NCBI RefSeq assembly: GCF_947488515.1
Contig: NZ_CANKZF010000001.1
Span: 1,364,001-1,428,000, forward strand
From: an uncultured Nocardioides sp.
GTDB taxonomy: Bacteria > Actinomycetota > Actinomycetes > Propionibacteriales > Nocardioidaceae
DNA: 64,000 nucleotides
Direction of reading: 5' to 3'
A model generated the notes under the pieces. The model was given only the letters and a program-made list of their open reading frames with translations. It searched no databases and had not been told where the DNA came from. Shown one piece after another: positions 38,026-46,130 of the stretch (positions are counted from its first letter, which is position 1; every line of letters begins with the position of its first letter). The translations under genes were made by a program, and so were the position numbers.

Positions 38026-38754
38026 ATGTCCGACACTCCCACCGTGGTCCTGGTCCACGGAGCGTTCGCCGACGCCTCCAGCTTCGCCCGCGTCACGTCG
38101 CGGCTGCTCGACGACGGCACCGAGGTCGTCGTTCCCGCGGTGCCCAACCGCGGCCTCACCGACGATGCGGCGTATGTCGCCTCCGTGGTCCGAGAGGTCG
38201 CCGGCCCGGTCCTGCTGGTCGGTCACTCCTACGGCGGCGCGGTGATCACGGTCGCCGGGACGGAGGACAACGTCGTCGGTCTGGTCTACCTCGCCGGCTA
38301 CGCGCTGGAGGAGGGCGAGAGCCTCGGCGAGCTGCAGGGGCGCTTCCCGGACTCGCCGCTGGGCGAGGCACTGGTCTACACGCCCTTCCCTGTCCCCGGC
38401 TCGGACGAGCCCGGCACCGACGTGTCGGTGGACGTCGACAGGTTCCCGGAGATCTTCGCCGCCGACGTCGAGCCCGAGCTCGCGCGGGTCCTGGCAGTGA
38501 GCCAGCGACCGCTGGCCGCCGCAGCGTTCGGCGAGCCCGCCACGACCCCCGCCTGGCGCACCCGCCCCTCCTGGGGGATCGTCTGCAGCTCCGACACCAC
38601 CATCAACCCCGACGTCGAGCGGTTCGGCTACGAGCGCGCCAACATGAAGGTGACCGAGGTCGACTCCTCGCACCTGGTGATGCTCTCCCACCCGGACCGG
38701 GTGGTCGACGTGATCCGCGAGGCGCTCGCGTCCGTCGCGTCCTCGTCGCGGTGA
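38026..38754 (+). CDS. alpha/beta hydrolase (EstC/methylesterase-like)
   Basis: A 242-residue small alpha/beta hydrolase. It shows TVVLVHGAFADASSFARV (oxyanion HG), VVPAVPNRGLTDDAAYVASVV, nucleophile LLVGHSYGGAVIT, and a final His in SSHLVMLSHPDRV. This group includes methylesterases and hydroxynitrile-lyase relatives, is unlike the esterase on the other side of the LuxR gene, and has no clear substrate. GAGGAG precedes the ATG. It is followed after 2 nt by the DUF5996 gene. Confidence 0.88.
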   Translation: MSDTPTVVLVHGAFADASSFARVTSRLLDDGTEVVVPAVPNRGLTDDAAYVASVVREVAGPVLLVGHSYGGAVITVAGTEDNVVGLVYLAGYALEEGESLGELQGRFPDSPLGEALVYTPFPVPGSDEPGTDVSVDVDRFPEIFAADVEPELARVLAVSQRPLAAAAFGEPATTPAWRTRPSWGIVCSSDTTINPDVERFGYERANMKVTEVDSSHLVMLSHPDRVVDVIREALASVASSSR

Positions 38755-38756
38755 CG

Positions 38757-39695
38757 ATGGTCCTCGGCGACGCCGGCCCCGACGAGCATGCGGGACGGCT
38801 GTCGAGCCTGTCCGGCGAGGGCTGGCCGGCGCTGCCGGTGGCGGCGTGGCAGCCGACGCGCGACACGCTGCACCTGTGGACGCAGGTCGTGGGCAAGACC
38901 CGGCTGGCCCTGGCTCCGCCCCAGAACCACTGGTGGAACGTCCCGCTCTACCTCGGCGCGCGAGGGCTCGGCACCTCGTTGATGCCGCTGGCGGACGGGG
39001 GTGGGCTGGAGGTCGCCTTCGACCTCCACGACCACGTCCTCGACCTGACCCGCACCGACGGCCGGCGGCGGCAGATGCGGCTCGAGCCGCGCACCGTGGC
39101 CGACTTCCACGCCGAGTACGTCGCCGTGCTGGCCGAGCTCGACGTCGAGGTCGACCTCAACCCGATGCCCACCGAGATCGCCGGAGCGGTGCCGTTCACC
39201 GACGACACCGTCCACGCGTCCTACGATCGCGAGGCGGTCGAGACGTTCTGGCGCTCGCTCGTCTCGGCGCACCGGGTGCTGGGCCGGTTCCGCTCCGTGT
39301 TCCGGGGCAAGTGCAGCCCCGTGCACTTCTTCTGGGGTGCCTTCGACCTGGCCGTCACCCGCTTCTCGGGTCGCTCGGCCCCGGCGCACCCGGGCGGGGT
39401 GCCCCACTGCCCGGACTGGGTGATGGTCGAGGCCTACAACGCCGAGGTGTCGAGCTGCGGCTACTGGCCGGGCGGGGCCGAGGAGGGCGTGTTCTACGCC
39501 TACGCCTACCCCGAGCCCCCGGGCTTCGCTGACGGCGAGCTCGACGGGTCGCCCGGTCACTACGACTCCGCGCTCGGCGAGTACGTCCTCCCCTACGCCG
39601 AGGTGCGTCGGGCGGACGACCCTGACGAGCTGGTCCTCGACTTCCTGCGTGCGGTCCATGCCCGGTCCGCGGCAGACTGGCCCCCGTCCGCCTGA
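38757..39695 (+). CDS. DUF5996 family protein
   Basis: A 312-residue protein matching the DUF5996 pattern. It opens WPALPVAAWQPTRDTLHLWTQVVGKTRLALAPPQNHWWNVPLYL. FRGKCSPVHFFWGAFDLAVTRFSGRSAPAHP lies in the middle, and HYDSALGEYVLPYAEVR near the end. There is no signal peptide or span. Biochemical function is unknown; the many conserved Trp, His and Asn residues suggest a ligand pocket. The ATG at 38757 is 2 nt after the hydrolase stop, so the two are coupled; a GTG at 38751 is possible. Confidence 0.85.
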   Translation: MVLGDAGPDEHAGRLSSLSGEGWPALPVAAWQPTRDTLHLWTQVVGKTRLALAPPQNHWWNVPLYLGARGLGTSLMPLADGGGLEVAFDLHDHVLDLTRTDGRRRQMRLEPRTVADFHAEYVAVLAELDVEVDLNPMPTEIAGAVPFTDDTVHASYDREAVETFWRSLVSAHRVLGRFRSVFRGKCSPVHFFWGAFDLAVTRFSGRSAPAHPGGVPHCPDWVMVEAYNAEVSSCGYWPGGAEEGVFYAYAYPEPPGFADGELDGSPGHYDSALGEYVLPYAEVRRADDPDELVLDFLRAVHARSAADWPPSA

Positions 39696-39720
39696 GCAGC
39701 GAGCCACCAGGAGCAGAGTC

Positions 39721-40332
39721 ATGCCTGTCACCCGAGGATTCCACCGCCGCCGACCCGAGCCCGAGCGCGGTCGGCTCCCACCCGGGCAGTACGACACCGG
39801 CTCGTCGTGGCCGGTGCTCAGCGCCGAGGCGACGCCCCACCAGCCCGAGGAGTCGTGGACGTTCAGCATCGACGGCCTCGTCGGGTCGCCGCACACGTGG
39901 ACCTGGCAGGAGCTCCACGCCCTCCCGGGCTCGACCTACTTCGGCGACATCCACTGCGTGACCACGTGGTCCAAGCTCGACACCACCTTCAGCGGCGTCA
40001 GCGTCGACGACCTGCTCGCGGTCGCCGAGCCGGACAGCTCGGCGGCATACGTCATGGCCCACTCGGTGACCGGCTACACCACCAACCTGCCGCTGGCAGA
40101 CGTCACCGGCGGTCGTGCATGGGTGGTGTGGAGCTTCGACGGCAAGCCGCTCCCCCGCCAGCACGGTGGTCCGCTCCGGCTTCTGGTGCCGCACCTGTAC
40201 TTCTGGAAGTCGGCCAAGTGGCTCTCGCGCCTCGAGCTGATGACCGAGGACCGGCCGGGCTTCTGGGAGCAGAACGGCTACCACGACCGCGGCGACCCGT
40301 GGCGCGAGCAGCGCTACCAGGGTGACGACTGA
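39721..40332 (+). CDS. YedY/sulfite-oxidase-like molybdopterin oxidoreductase
   Basis: A 203-residue small molybdopterin-dependent oxidoreductase. The SUOX-fold core is present: FSIDGLVGSPHTWTWQELHALP, then the cofactor Cys in DIHCVTTWSKLDT, GVSVDDLL, and GKPLPRQHGGPLRLLVPHLYFWKSAKWL. It lacks an N-terminal Tat signal and the C-terminal dimer domain of sulfite oxidase, so it is cytoplasmic. Electrons probably pass to or from the flavin reductase encoded next (11-nt overlap). AGGAG precedes the ATG at 39721. Confidence 0.88.
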   Translation: MPVTRGFHRRRPEPERGRLPPGQYDTGSSWPVLSAEATPHQPEESWTFSIDGLVGSPHTWTWQELHALPGSTYFGDIHCVTTWSKLDTTFSGVSVDDLLAVAEPDSSAAYVMAHSVTGYTTNLPLADVTGGRAWVVWSFDGKPLPRQHGGPLRLLVPHLYFWKSAKWLSRLELMTEDRPGFWEQNGYHDRGDPWREQRYQGDD

Positions 40333-41035
40333 CGTGGCTCCGGCTCCCATGGCGGCCTGGAGCGACGGCCGCATCATCGAGAAGGACCAGCCGACCACGA
40401 ACACGGTCCGGCTGCGGCTGCACGTGGACGACCGGCCCCACCACCTGCCCGGCCAGCACTACATCCTCAGGCTGCGCGCGCCCGACGGCTACACCGCCCA
40501 GCGCTCGTACTCGCTGGCCTCCGACAGCGACGACCCGCTGCTGGAGCTGCTCATCGAGCGGCAGCCGGACGGTGAGGTGTCGGAGTTCCTCGCCGACGTC
40601 GCCGAGGTCGGTGACGTGCTCGAGCTTCGCGGTCCGATCGGGCGCTGGTTCGTCTGGGACACGAAGTCCCGTGTCCTGTGCCTCGTCGGCGGCACCGGGG
40701 TCGTGCCGGCTGTCGCCATGGCCCGCACGGCACGCCGGCTCGGGCGCACCGACCTGCTGCGCATCGCCGCGATGGGCCGCACGCCCGACGAGCTCGCCTA
40801 CGCCCCCGAGCTCGAGCGCTACGGAGCGACGCTCGCGTTCACGCGTGCCGAGGTCGGCGACCGGCCGGCCGGGCCGTTCACGACCGCGGAGCTGGCGCCG
40901 CTGCTGGAGGGCGTCGACCTCGGCTACGTCTGCGGCTCGGCGCGCTTCGCGTCGTACGCCGAGGAGCTGCTCGTCGCAGGCGGGCTCGACCCCGCAGCCA
41001 TCCGCGTCGAGCGCTTCGGACCGACGGGCGACTGA
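40322..41035 (+). CDS. ferredoxin-NADP reductase-like flavoprotein
   Basis: A 237-residue FNR-type reductase. The FAD motif RSYSLAS is near residue 61, the NAD(P) loop is LVGGTGVVPAVAM near residue 121, and the terminal CGSARFASYAEELLVAGGLDP is present. There is no 2Fe-2S domain, so it needs another acceptor, most likely the molybdopterin protein encoded upstream. GTG at 40322 overlaps that gene; GTG at 40334 is an alternative. A strong hairpin terminates the run 30 nt later. Confidence 0.88.
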   Translation: MTTDVAPAPMAAWSDGRIIEKDQPTTNTVRLRLHVDDRPHHLPGQHYILRLRAPDGYTAQRSYSLASDSDDPLLELLIERQPDGEVSEFLADVAEVGDVLELRGPIGRWFVWDTKSRVLCLVGGTGVVPAVAMARTARRLGRTDLLRIAAMGRTPDELAYAPELERYGATLAFTRAEVGDRPAGPFTTAELAPLLEGVDLGYVCGSARFASYAEELLVAGGLDPAAIRVERFGPTGD

Positions 41036-41065
41036 GGCCGCCCGGGCCGGCTCGAGGTCGGCGGG

Positions 41066-41098
41066 GGCCCGGGTGCTCAGGATGTGAGCACCCGGGCC
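41066..41098 (+). terminator. 14-bp-stem hairpin after the reductase gene
   Basis: A perfect 14-bp stem (GGCCCGGGTGCTCA at 41066-41079 with TGAGCACCCGGGCC at 41085-41098) and a 5-nt loop. Confidence 0.75.
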
Positions 41099-41176
41099 AC
41101 CATCAGGCAGTCCATCCCCCCGGATCGAACGCCTGGGTCCACGATACAGCCCCCGGGGCTGCGCAGGACAGGTGAA

Positions 41177-41219
41177 CAGCGGCGCGACCTCGATCCGGGG
41201 GGAAGTGGTCGCGCCGCTG
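41177..41219 (-). terminator. 13-bp-stem hairpin after the MMPL gene
   Basis: CAGCGGCGCGACC (41177-41189) pairs perfectly with GGTCGCGCCGCTG (41207-41219) across a 17-nt loop, about 60 nt beyond the MMPL stop. Read on the minus strand it would end the MMPL transcript. Confidence 0.65.
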
Positions 41220-41279
41220 CCCTCTTCCCTTCAGCGCCGTGGAGGCCGAGCGTGTTACGGGTCGGGGACGGTCAGGGGG

Positions 41280-44200
41280 TCACGGGCTCGCCGGAGGCCC
41301 CGGTGTTGCCCGACCACTGGTCGCCGGCGTACCTGCGGGTTCGGCTGCGGGGGTGACGGGACCCTCGCCCTCGATCGAGACGTGCGGCAGGATCCGGTCC
41401 AGCCAGCGCGGCAGCCACCACGCCGCGCGCCCGAAGAGCACCAGGATCGCAGGCGCCAGCGTCACGACAAGGATGCCGGCGAGCAGCACCGCCACCGACA
41501 GCCCGACGCCGAACTGCTTGATGGTGGGGTCGTCGTTGAGGATGAAGCTGGCGAAGACCGAGGCCATGATCAACGCCGCGGCCGTCGTGATGCGCGCGCT
41601 CGACGCCAGCGCCGCCTGCACCGCCTCGCGCGCCTCCTCGCCGGCGTGGTGGTGCTGCTGCACGTGGCTGACGAGGAACACCTCGTAGTCCATCGACAGC
41701 CCGAAGAGGCCGGCGAACATCATCAGCGGCACGTAGCTGGCGATCGGCACGGACCCGTCGGCGGTGTCGATGCCCAGCAGCGAGATCCCCCAGCCCCACT
41801 GGAAGGCGGCGGTCAGCACCCCGAACGCGGCGGCGGCCGAGAGGAGGTTCGTGATCGCCGCCTGCAGCGGGATCAGCAGCGAGCGGAACGCGACCATCAG
41901 CAGGAGGAAGCCCAGCAGGATGACCGTGCCGATCACCAGGAGCAGCCGCGCGGAGATCAACGTTGCCAGGTCGACGTACGACGCCGTGTAGCCGCCGACG
42001 TGCGACGTGATGCCGCCTCCCTCGTTGGTGTCCGGGAGCACCGTGTCGCGCACGTGCACGACGAGGTCGGCGGTGTCGTCGGAGGCCGACGAGGTCCCCG
42101 GGACGGCCGAGAGGAGCACCACGTCACCCTTCTCGTTCAGCTGCGGCGGGGTCAGCGCCACCACTCCCGCCGTGGCCGACAGGCCCTTCTGGAGGTTCAC
42201 GACGCGCGGGTCGGTGCCGCGCTCGTCGCCACCGGCGGTGGTGACCATGTCGGTGAGCTGCTGCTTGAGCTTCTCGGCCTGGGCCTGCTCCTGCTGGGCC
42301 TGCTCCTGCTGGGCCTTCAGGTCGTCGGCCTGCTGCTGCAGCTCGGCTGCCTGCTGCTGGAGCTCGTTGCCCTGCCGGCGCAGCGAGTCCGCCTGCTGCT
42401 GGAGCTGGTCGCCCTCGCGCTGGAGCTCCGCGGCCTGCTGCTGCAGCGAGGTCTTCTGCCTCTGGAGGTCGTCGGCGCGCCGCTGCAGCGCGTCGGCCTG
42501 CTGCTGCAGCCGGGCTGCCTCGGACCGCAGCCGCCGGGCCTGTGCCGCGAGCCGCCTGGCCTCTGCGGCGAGGGGGCGCAGCCGTGCCTGCACCTCGACC
42601 TGGCGCTCGCGGACGGCGACCAGCCGGGCGCGCAGCCGCGCGACCCGGATCGGGTTGCCCTCGGCGCGCTGGATGCGACGCTGGAGCACACGCTCGCGGA
42701 GGCCGAGCCGGGCGAGCTCGCGGACCAGTGTCCTGATCCGTCCGGCGACCGCCCGGGCCCTTCGCTCGAGGGCTGACGCCTGCGCCTTCAGCCTCGTCAG
42801 CTCGGCCTCGAGGCGGCGTTGCTCGGCCTGTAGGGCCGCGGCCTGGCGCTCGAGCCCTGCCTGCTCCACCTGGAGCTGATCGGCCCGGCGCTCGAGCGAG
42901 GCCTGGTCGCTCTCGAGCCCTGCCTGCTGGTCCTCGAGGGACTGCTGCTGGGCCTCCAGCTGCTGCTGCTGTCGCTGGAGCTGCTTCTTCTGCGCCGTCA
43001 GGTCCTTCTGCTTCTGCTGGAGATCTGCCTTCAGCGACTGCGCCTTGTCGTCCTTGCGGGTGTAGGCGGCGCTCGGTGCGGCCACCGGGTCGAGGGCGGA
43101 CGCGACCTGGAGGGGGCCGTTGTAGCCCACCCCGAACCCGTCGGTGACCAGGTCGTACGCCTGCCGCTCGGTCGTCTCCGGAGCCGTTGCACCGACGTCC
43201 TCCTGGCCGAGCTCGAGGCTGAGGGCCGGGATGACCAGCGGCACCAGCGCCGCCAGCGACAGGACGGCGACGAGGGCCGGATGTCGGCGTACGACGCCCG
43301 CCCAACGAGTCCACGTGCCGGCGCGGCGACTGCTCCGCGGACGCATGGACGCCGGCAGCGACAGCCAGGCGATCCGGTGGCCGAGCAGTCCGAGGAACGC
43401 GGGGAGCAGGGTGATGGCGACCAGCACGGCGGCGACGACGGCGATCGCGGAGGCCAGGCCGAGCGCGCTGACGAGCGGGATGCCGGCGACGCCCAGCGAG
43501 AGCAGGGCGATGACGACGGTGCAGCCCGCGAACACGATGGCGCTGCCCGACGTGGCGACGGCCTGGGCGGCGGAGTCGACCGTCGACAGGCCGTCGCGGA
43601 GGTTCTCCTGGTGGCGGGTGATCAGGAAGAGGGCGTAGTCGATGCCGACGCCGAGCCCGATCATCGTGGCGAGCGTCGGACCGCTGGACGGGATGGGGAC
43701 CGCGTGCCCCAGCAGCCCGATCACGCCCAGGGCCACGGCGAGCCCCACCACGGCGGTGATGATCGGCATGCCCACCGCCACCAGGCTGCCCAGCACCAGG
43801 GTGAGGATGATCATCGCGGCCACGATGCCGACGACCTCGCTGATCTCGGAGTCATCGGTCGACAGCGTGGAGCCCACCGAGCCGCCGGCGGCCACGGTGA
43901 TGCCGGCCTTGGTGGCGGGCGCCGTCGCGTCCACGACCTGCTGGGCCAGCTCGGGCGTCAGGTCCCCGGACCCGATGTCGAGGAGCACCGGCGCGAAGGC
44001 GGTCTGGCCGTCGTCGGCCAGCAGTCCCGCGGTCTGGCCGTCACTGCTGACCGGGTCGGTGACACTCGCGACATGGGGCACGGCAGCGATCGCCTCGACC
44101 GACTGGGAGACCGCCTGCTTCGCGCCGTCGTCGGTCAGCTTGCCCGTCGAGACGTCGAAGACGATCGGGTTGACGCCGTTCTGCTGCGGCGGGAAGCGTG

Positions 44201-44381
44201 ACTCCAGGAGGTCCTTGGCCGCCTGGCTGTCCGTGCCGGGCAGGGAGAGGTCGTTGTTGGTCTGGGCGCCGAAGGTCGTGACCGCGGCACCGACACCGAT
44301 GCCGAGGAGCGCCCAGATCGCGATGACCACGAGACCGTGGCGGGCGCACCACGAGCCCAGCGAGCGCAGGAGGCGTGCCAC
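41280..44381 (-). CDS. MMPL-family RND transporter with coiled-coil hairpin insert
   Basis: A 1033-residue MMPL transporter of the kind that exports lipids or other envelope molecules by proton motive force. It has twelve spans, with GVGIDYALFLITRHQE near 244-259 and GLSMDYEVFLVSHVQQ near 894-909, the paired proton-relay motifs. The second external loop carries a Gln/Arg/Leu-rich coiled coil, about residues 442-712. It is broken in the middle by EGNPIR (574-579), so it should fold back as a hairpin of two ~130-residue arms. MmpL4/5 have a comparable periplasmic coiled coil. The start is GTG at 44381. Confidence 0.92.
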   Translation of the reverse strand: MARLLRSLGSWCARHGLVVIAIWALLGIGVGAAVTTFGAQTNNDLSLPGTDSQAAKDLLESRFPPQQNGVNPIVFDVSTGKLTDDGAKQAVSQSVEAIAAVPHVASVTDPVSSDGQTAGLLADDGQTAFAPVLLDIGSGDLTPELAQQVVDATAPATKAGITVAAGGSVGSTLSTDDSEISEVVGIVAAMIILTLVLGSLVAVGMPIITAVVGLAVALGVIGLLGHAVPIPSSGPTLATMIGLGVGIDYALFLITRHQENLRDGLSTVDSAAQAVATSGSAIVFAGCTVVIALLSLGVAGIPLVSALGLASAIAVVAAVLVAITLLPAFLGLLGHRIAWLSLPASMRPRSSRRAGTWTRWAGVVRRHPALVAVLSLAALVPLVIPALSLELGQEDVGATAPETTERQAYDLVTDGFGVGYNGPLQVASALDPVAAPSAAYTRKDDKAQSLKADLQQKQKDLTAQKKQLQRQQQQLEAQQQSLEDQQAGLESDQASLERRADQLQVEQAGLERQAAALQAEQRRLEAELTRLKAQASALERRARAVAGRIRTLVRELARLGLRERVLQRRIQRAEGNPIRVARLRARLVAVRERQVEVQARLRPLAAEARRLAAQARRLRSEAARLQQQADALQRRADDLQRQKTSLQQQAAELQREGDQLQQQADSLRRQGNELQQQAAELQQQADDLKAQQEQAQQEQAQAEKLKQQLTDMVTTAGGDERGTDPRVVNLQKGLSATAGVVALTPPQLNEKGDVVLLSAVPGTSSASDDTADLVVHVRDTVLPDTNEGGGITSHVGGYTASYVDLATLISARLLLVIGTVILLGFLLLMVAFRSLLIPLQAAITNLLSAAAAFGVLTAAFQWGWGISLLGIDTADGSVPIASYVPLMMFAGLFGLSMDYEVFLVSHVQQHHHAGEEAREAVQAALASSARITTAAALIMASVFASFILNDDPTIKQFGVGLSVAVLLAGILVVTLAPAILVLFGRAAWWLPRWLDRILPHVSIEGEGPVTPAAEPAGTPATSGRATPGPPASP

Positions 44382-44550
44382 CTCCAGAGGATCGCGAGGT
44401 CACCCGAAAGGGTGCAAGCACGAGGGTCGATATCCCCGATCTGGGGTGGGTGGGAGCACGGGTGCAGGCCAGGTGGTCTCGACCACCTCGCAACCTCCCC
44501 GGGAGGTCTGCCTGCCGGACGCCGGGGCGGACGAGGTCGTAGCGACGCCC

Positions 44551-45843
44551 CTAGCCGGCGTCGACCGGGACCGAGTCCCCCTCTGGTGGAGCGGCCACAC
44601 GGGCGACCTTGCCGACGCCCACGAGGACCTGGAGCACGGACAGGCCCACGACCACGGCCGCGAGGGACCACCAGAACCGCTCCATGGTGATCTCGTTGCC
44701 CCAGACCAGGATCAGCACTCCGACGAGGACGACGAGGACGCGCAGCCAACCCTGGTTGCCCACCACCCAGCGCCCCGCCGTGCCCGCGTGGTCACCACCC
44801 ATCCGCTCCCCGGCGCTCTCGAGGCCCGAGCCCAGGGTCGTGCGGACCGCTGTGCCGTACCGGTTGGTGCCGGCGAAGCACCCCGCGACGACGAGCAGCA
44901 GCCCGAGCGCGAGCAGGACGCCCTGCCCACGCTCGAGGTAGGAGAGGAGGGTGTCGTAGAAGACCTTGCTCGCGGGGCCGAAGACCGTGCCCGAGAGCTG
45001 GTTGACGAACAGCTGGCGCCCGATCGAGAGGCACAGGGCCAGCAGGACGGCATTGGCGGCGAGCACGGCGCCGATCAGCACGCCCATCCGCGGGCGACGG
45101 TGGGCCAGCACGAAGGCGAGGAGGTAGAGCACGGCGACGACCGGGAGCATCCACTTGGCCAGTGGGTTGCCGAAGGCATAGATGGTGCGGAGCTGCTCGA
45201 GCTGCTCGGACTGCACCAGCACGATCTGCCGGTCGGTGTCCGGTATGGGGACGTTCTCGACCAGGGTCAGTCCGCGAGCGACGAGCCGCTCCTTCACCTG
45301 CGTGATGACCTCGTCGACGTCGAGCACGAGCTGGTCGCCCTGGACCGTGACGGCCCCCGTCCCCTCACCCGTCAGGACGCGCTGCAGCGCCTGCTGCGCC
45401 CGGATGTTGACCTGCAGCCAGAGCTCGGCGAACTCGTCCGAGGCGATGAAGGCGCGGACCTCGCGCTCCACGAGGCTGTTGATCGCTGCCGACAGGGGCC
45501 CGACCAGCTGCTCCAGTCGCGGCCGCTCGGTGATCACACCCTCGAAGACGTTGTTGAGGACGGCCTCGATGTCGACCTGCTTCTCGATGGCGGCGGTCAC
45601 CCTGGTGGCGATGGCGTCCTGCACCTCGGGCGAGTCGATCAACGGATCCACGGTCGCGACGTAGCGCTCGGTGTCGTTCAGGGTGCGTTGACCCCAGTAC
45701 GCGACTCCCGCCGGCGTGGTCAGGAGCCCGGCCAGCACCAGGCAGATGACCGCCGCGATCGAGCGTCCCCGAGACGGTCTCTCGGGGGCCGGCAGGGTCT
45801 CCATCGGCGTGGTGGGCGTGTTCGGTGGCGAGAGTTGCGACAT
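44551..45843 (-). CDS. uncharacterised integral membrane protein
   Basis: A 430-residue membrane protein I do not recognise by name. In order: a short cytoplasmic start, span 1 (SIAAVICLVLAGLLTTPAGVAYW), and an external alpha-rich domain of ~210 residues (TLNDTERYVATVDPLIDSPEVQDAIATRV ...). Four spans follow (about 230-400). GGAG precedes the ATG at 45843. Proteins with this layout are common in actinobacteria. It is upstream of the MMPL gene by 169 nt on the same strand, so co-transcription is possible. Confidence 0.75.
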   Translation of the reverse strand: MSQLSPPNTPTTPMETLPAPERPSRGRSIAAVICLVLAGLLTTPAGVAYWGQRTLNDTERYVATVDPLIDSPEVQDAIATRVTAAIEKQVDIEAVLNNVFEGVITERPRLEQLVGPLSAAINSLVEREVRAFIASDEFAELWLQVNIRAQQALQRVLTGEGTGAVTVQGDQLVLDVDEVITQVKERLVARGLTLVENVPIPDTDRQIVLVQSEQLEQLRTIYAFGNPLAKWMLPVVAVLYLLAFVLAHRRPRMGVLIGAVLAANAVLLALCLSIGRQLFVNQLSGTVFGPASKVFYDTLLSYLERGQGVLLALGLLLVVAGCFAGTNRYGTAVRTTLGSGLESAGERMGGDHAGTAGRWVVGNQGWLRVLVVLVGVLILVWGNEITMERFWWSLAAVVVGLSVLQVLVGVGKVARVAAPPEGDSVPVDAG

Positions 45844-46130
45844 GGCGTCTCCGTCGAGAGGGCGGAAGGGCTCGACCGTGGCCGAGCCGCCTCGGACTCG
45901 AACGTAGGTCGACGTCCGCGCCGATGACCTCCCCCTAGCCGGGTGAGGCCGGAGTCGGCGAGGACGGGCAGTCGACGCAGGTCTCACCCTCGGCGGAGGA
46001 TGCCGATGCCCCGCGCGGTCGGCCACGATCGGTCACCTCGGCGTCTCCGCGGTGTGTGACTGACGCGAGGTGTCCTGACCTCCGGCGGGACGCCGGCATC
46101 AGCCGGTCGCGGGTGTCGAGAGGTGGGCGG

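Noticed and set aside
35077-38691. A ~1200-codon open frame on the minus strand opposite the LuxR and hydrolase genes
   Set aside because: Same explanation: it is a low-complexity shadow of real genes on the plus strand.
42246-43058. Trinucleotide-like CTG/CAG repeat as a DNA-level expansion or mobile repeat
   Set aside because: The repetition follows the heptad and Gln/Leu codons of the MMPL coiled coil and the reading frame is intact, so it is explained by the protein.
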